A stretch of DNA of 10,000 nt from Glandiceps talaboti (lineage: Eukaryota > Hemichordata > Enteropneusta > Spengelidae). Position 1 is the stretch's first letter. Every line of letters begins with the position of its first letter. The position numbers and the translations under genes were made by a program. The notes under the pieces were generated by a model. That model saw nothing but the letters and a program-made list of their open reading frames with translations, was not told where the DNA came from and searched no databases. The stretch lies in the NCBI RefSeq assembly GCF_964340395.1, contig NC_135567.1, positions 14,650,306 through 14,660,305 of the forward strand, written 5' to 3'. Below, piece by piece: positions 7,800-10,000 of this stretch.

Positions 7800-8464
7800 T
7801 GTTCTTCCGATAAAATATGACACACAGCCGAACAACGCTATCGAGGATGGAACATCCGAGTGTTCGGGCAAGCCCTCACATGCGAACTTCGTTCGCTTAT
7901 AGTTATAGCATCGAAAGAAAGCCCGAACGTCTAGCAGCAAGACTACTAGTCTTGCTGCTAGACGTTCGGACTTTCGTTCGATACTATAAGCGAACGAAGT
8001 TCGCAGCGAGGGCTTGCCCGAACAGTCTAGCGAATGTCATTTTCAGACCGGACATTCCATTGAGATACATTACGCGGTGGGTTGTCAGTATAATTCCTCC
8101 AAGGTTGGGCCATGTATGCATATTATCATATATATACTTTAATATATTCAATCTCTGCATGCAGGTGTTGACAAACACACTTACGTCATTACTATGTCTT
8201 ATCAGTTTATGGTAATTGTGAGTTTGATGAGTGTGTTAACGTTGCCATTCACATATTTCAGTTAACGCATTGGTGGTTATTTTTACAAGCCCCTCCTTAA
8301 GATGAATATGCATGAAAAATTAGCTATTGTCCTCTGTTTGTGTTTGTCGCTAATGCGGTTCTCTGATTGGCAGTTATTTATATCCTGATGACATTTGCTA
8401 GACCTTGGATGTTCCATCCTCGATAGCGATGTTCGGTCGTGTGTCGTATTGTATCGGGAGAACA
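7800..8464. mobile_element. Non-autonomous TIR element (MITE-like)
   Basis: Terminal inverted repeats of 58 bp lie at 7800-7857 and 8407-8464, with about 52 of 58 matches. They start TGTTCTTCCGATA and TGTTCTCCCGATA and share GCTATCGAGGATGGAACATC. A second matched block, GTCTAGCGAATGTCAT, lies at 8025-8040 and, inverted, at 8388-8403. The right side has only three bases between TIR and block, while the left side has 167, so a hairpin unit was inserted in the left end. No transposase frame is present. No target-site duplication is obvious. The interior (8041-8387) is AT-rich and contains TTACGTCAT at 8181-8189. Confidence 0.8.
7861..8024. repeat. 164-bp nested hairpin (foldback)
   Basis: Arms 7861-7944 and 7948-8024 fold back around a 3-base centre, with about 90% pairing and one asymmetric gap near 7911-7918. 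Outer ends are TGTTCGGGCAAGCCCTC and its complement. Each arm itself carries a small palindrome, GCGAACTTCGTTCGC. In the left arm TTCGGGC (7863) can also pair with GCCCGAA (7921). Alternative branched structures are therefore possible. Confidence 0.92.
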
Positions 8465-8597
8465 TTTATGGATGAGATTGGTTAGTGACATATAGTCTTC
8501 AGATAATCACTGGCTTTTCACAATTCATATTTATAAAATATTGATTTACATTTGTGATCAGTCATTTCACTAACATCTTTCTTTTTTGTGTCAACAG
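8463..8597 (+). repeat. Inverted duplicate of the copy 1 intron end
   Basis: From CATTTATGGATGAG to the acceptor TTTTGTGTCAACAG, this 135-bp stretch matches the minus strand of 5990-5854 with about three differences by eye: a G/C near 8512 and changes in the T run near 8578-8587. The match stops abruptly at 8463, the outer end of the TIR element. Confidence 0.92.
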
Positions 8598-8630
8598 ATA
8601 AATCCATAATAATTGATTGTCTTTGTCAAC

Positions 8631-9392
8631 ATGGACTTGTTAAATTGGATGGTCATGGTTGAAGAAGACTCTGGGGAGCATTGTATAGAGTATAGTACAA
8701 GAAGTGACTGTGATGTTTTAGTTACCAATGAGAATCAGAAATCTCAACAAACTACAATTACATGTAAAAATAGAGATAATGTAAGCCATGAACAGACTTT
8801 GCCAGACTCTGAGGTACATTGTGTAGAGTATAGTGCTCTATGTAATGACAATGAAAGCCATGCAAATGACAGGTCATTTCTATGTGAGGAGTGTGGTAAA
8901 AGTTTTACTAAAAAGAGTCATCTGAAAGTACACATGAGAAGCCATACAAATGAAAGACCATTTGTATGTAAGGAGTGTGGGAAAAGTTTTACTCGAAGTT
9001 ATAATCTGAAAGTGCACATGAGAATCCACACAAATGAAAGACCATTTGTCTGTAAGGAGTGTGGTCACAGTTTTACTAACAGTAGTAATCTGAAAGTACA
9101 CATGAGAATCCATACAAATGAAAGACCATTTGTTTGTAAGGAGTGTGGTAAAAGTTTTGTTGTAAATAGTCATCTGAAAGTACACATGAGAAGCCATACA
9201 AATGAAAGACCATTTGTTTGTAAGGAGTGTGGTAAAAGTTTTGTTGTAAATAGTCATCTGAAAGTACACATGAGAAGCCATACAAATGAAAGACCATTTG
9301 TATGCAAGGACTGTGGGAAAAGTTTTACTCGAAGTTATATTCTGAAAGTACACATGAGAAGCCACACAAATGAAAGAAGAATTTGTATGTAA
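8631..9392 (+). CDS. C2H2 zinc-finger protein copy 2, truncated (six fingers)
   Basis: The ATG at 8631 has context CAACATGG (A at -3, G at +4) and opens 253 codons to TAA at 9390-9392. The residues after the start (MDLLNWMVMVEED) come from a shifted frame; from VEEDSGEHCIEYS onward it matches copy 1 almost throughout. The linker has two HCxEYS motifs. Six C2H2 fingers follow (helices KKSHLKV, RSYNLKV, NSSNLKV, VVNSHLKV twice, RSYILKV) with TNERP linkers. It ends TNERRICM because one extra base replaces the usual TNERPFVC. The ancestral acceptor at 8597 is intact, but reading in phase from it meets a TGA after VKLDGHG, so a copy 1-style first exon would not work here. It could be a young gene with a new start, or a pseudogene. 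Confidence 0.65.
   Translation: MDLLNWMVMVEEDSGEHCIEYSTRSDCDVLVTNENQKSQQTTITCKNRDNVSHEQTLPDSEVHCVEYSALCNDNESHANDRSFLCEECGKSFTKKSHLKVHMRSHTNERPFVCKECGKSFTRSYNLKVHMRIHTNERPFVCKECGHSFTNSSNLKVHMRIHTNERPFVCKECGKSFVVNSHLKVHMRSHTNERPFVCKECGKSFVVNSHLKVHMRSHTNERPFVCKDCGKSFTRSYILKVHMRSHTNERRICM
9126..9293 (+). repeat. Tandem identical 84-bp finger duplication
   Basis: 9126-9209 and 9210-9293 appear identical, each encoding one finger with helix VVNSHLKV. One finger plus linker is 84 bp, so this is a recent one-finger duplication. Confidence 0.95.
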
Positions 9393-10000
9393 GGAGTGTA
9401 CTAAAAGTTTTACTCAAAGTAGTCATCTGAAAGCACACATGAGAATCCATACAAAAGAAAGACCATTTGTATGTAAGGAGTGTGGGAAAAGTTTTTCTCT
9501 AATGGGTAATCTGAAAGTACACATGAAAATCCACTCAAACGAAAGACCATTTGTATGTAAGGAGTGTACTAAAAGTTTTTCTCAATTTTATTATTTGAAA
9601 GTACACATGAGAATCCATACAAAGGAAAGACCGTTTGTATGTAAGGAGTGTGGTAAAAGCTTCACTCAAGGTGGTACTTTGAAATTACACATGAGAATCC
9701 ATACAAATGAAGGACCATTTGTATGTAAGGAGTGTGGTCAAACTTTCATTACATGTGGTAGTCTAAAAGTACACATGAGAATCCATACAAAGGAAAGACC
9801 GTTTGTATGTAAGGAGTGTGGTAAAAGCTTTACTCATGGTGGTACTTTGAAATTACACATGAGAATCCATACAAATGAAGGACCATTTGTATGTAAGGAG
9901 TGTGGTCAAACTTTCATTACATGTGGTAGTCTAAAAGTACACATGAGAATCCATACAAAGGAAAGACCGTTTGTATGTAAGGAGTGTGGTAAAAGCTTTA
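9370..10000 (+). pseudogene. Out-of-frame finger block of copy 2, open to window edge
   Basis: After the +1 shift near 9377-9383 the fingers continue in another frame, free of stops to the end of the window. It could start at ATG 9370 (MKEEFVCKECTKSFTQ) and overlaps the upstream frame by 23 bp. Seven complete fingers and a partial eighth are present: QSSHLKA, LMGNLKV, QFYYLKV, QGGTLKL, TCGSLKV, HGGTLKL, TCGSLKV. Linkers vary (TKERP, SNERP, TNEGP), and two fingers have CT rather than CG after Cys2. The Cys and His ligands are all kept. This argues for a recent frameshift, a sequencing error or separate translation. Confidence 0.7.
9631..10000 (+). repeat. 168-bp two-finger tandem duplication
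   Basis: CCGTTTGTATGTAAGGAG starts at 9631, 9799 and 9967, exactly 168 bp apart. Each unit encodes a GGTLKL finger, a TNEGP linker and a TCGSLKV finger with CGQTFI. Units one and two differ at about two bases (CTTCACTCAAGG against CTTTACTCATGG). A third unit runs off the window. Confidence 0.95.

Noticed and set aside
7635-8215. Plus-strand frames of 61 and 132 residues, and the minus-strand frame 8178-7984
   Set aside because: They lie in the spacer and TIR element, cross the hairpin, and show no domain or conserved pattern; the 61-residue frame begins at TTG.
8880-9365. Minus-strand frames of 161 and 73 residues
   Set aside because: They are antisense shadows of the finger repeats in copy 2; their apparent repeats mirror the fingers.

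Overview
The window looks like AT-rich nuclear DNA from an animal. It has split genes with GT-AG introns, AATAAA polyadenylation signals, microsatellites, a minisatellite, a retrotransposon relic and a terminal-inverted-repeat element. The coding content is one GDAP1-like gene and a pair of C2H2 zinc-finger genes. An invertebrate metazoan is likely, but I cannot name the phylum from sequence alone. Nothing bacterial is present.

Layout. Positions 1-944 are intron or upstream sequence dominated by a 44-bp minisatellite (215-905). Two plus-strand exons (945-1157 and 2071-2276) share a matching splice phase and encode the C-terminal GST-like half of a GDAP1-family protein, followed by a polyadenylation signal at 2423. 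Positions 2813-3220 are a (CATA)n microsatellite with higher-order structure. Positions 3221-4193 show no gene. Minus-strand zinc-finger gene copy 1 has a main exon (5853 down to 4379, 14 fingers), a decayed three-finger tail (4378-4194), a 1,263-bp intron and a small first coding exon (7219-7117) that ORF finding misses. The two exons join in phase into a protein of about 525 residues.

Positions 7230-8464 are mobile-element rich: a dispersed repeat shared with the GDAP1 intron, a LINE reverse-transcriptase scrap, and a 665-bp element with 58-bp terminal inverted repeats whose left end carries a 164-bp nested hairpin. Right at this element's end (about 8463) begins zinc-finger copy 2 on the plus strand, an inverted head-to-head duplicate of copy 1. 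About 135 bp of intron and the N-terminal coding region are nearly identical between copies, while the fingers have diverged. Copy 2 has no visible first exon, carries a 2-bp deletion that puts a new ATG in frame, has a +1 frameshift after six fingers, and continues as seven or more out-of-frame fingers to the window edge.

The GDAP1-like gene is probably mitochondrial or cytosolic housekeeping. The zinc-finger pair is a young, fast-evolving family of presumed DNA-binding regulators. No functional link between the two loci is visible.
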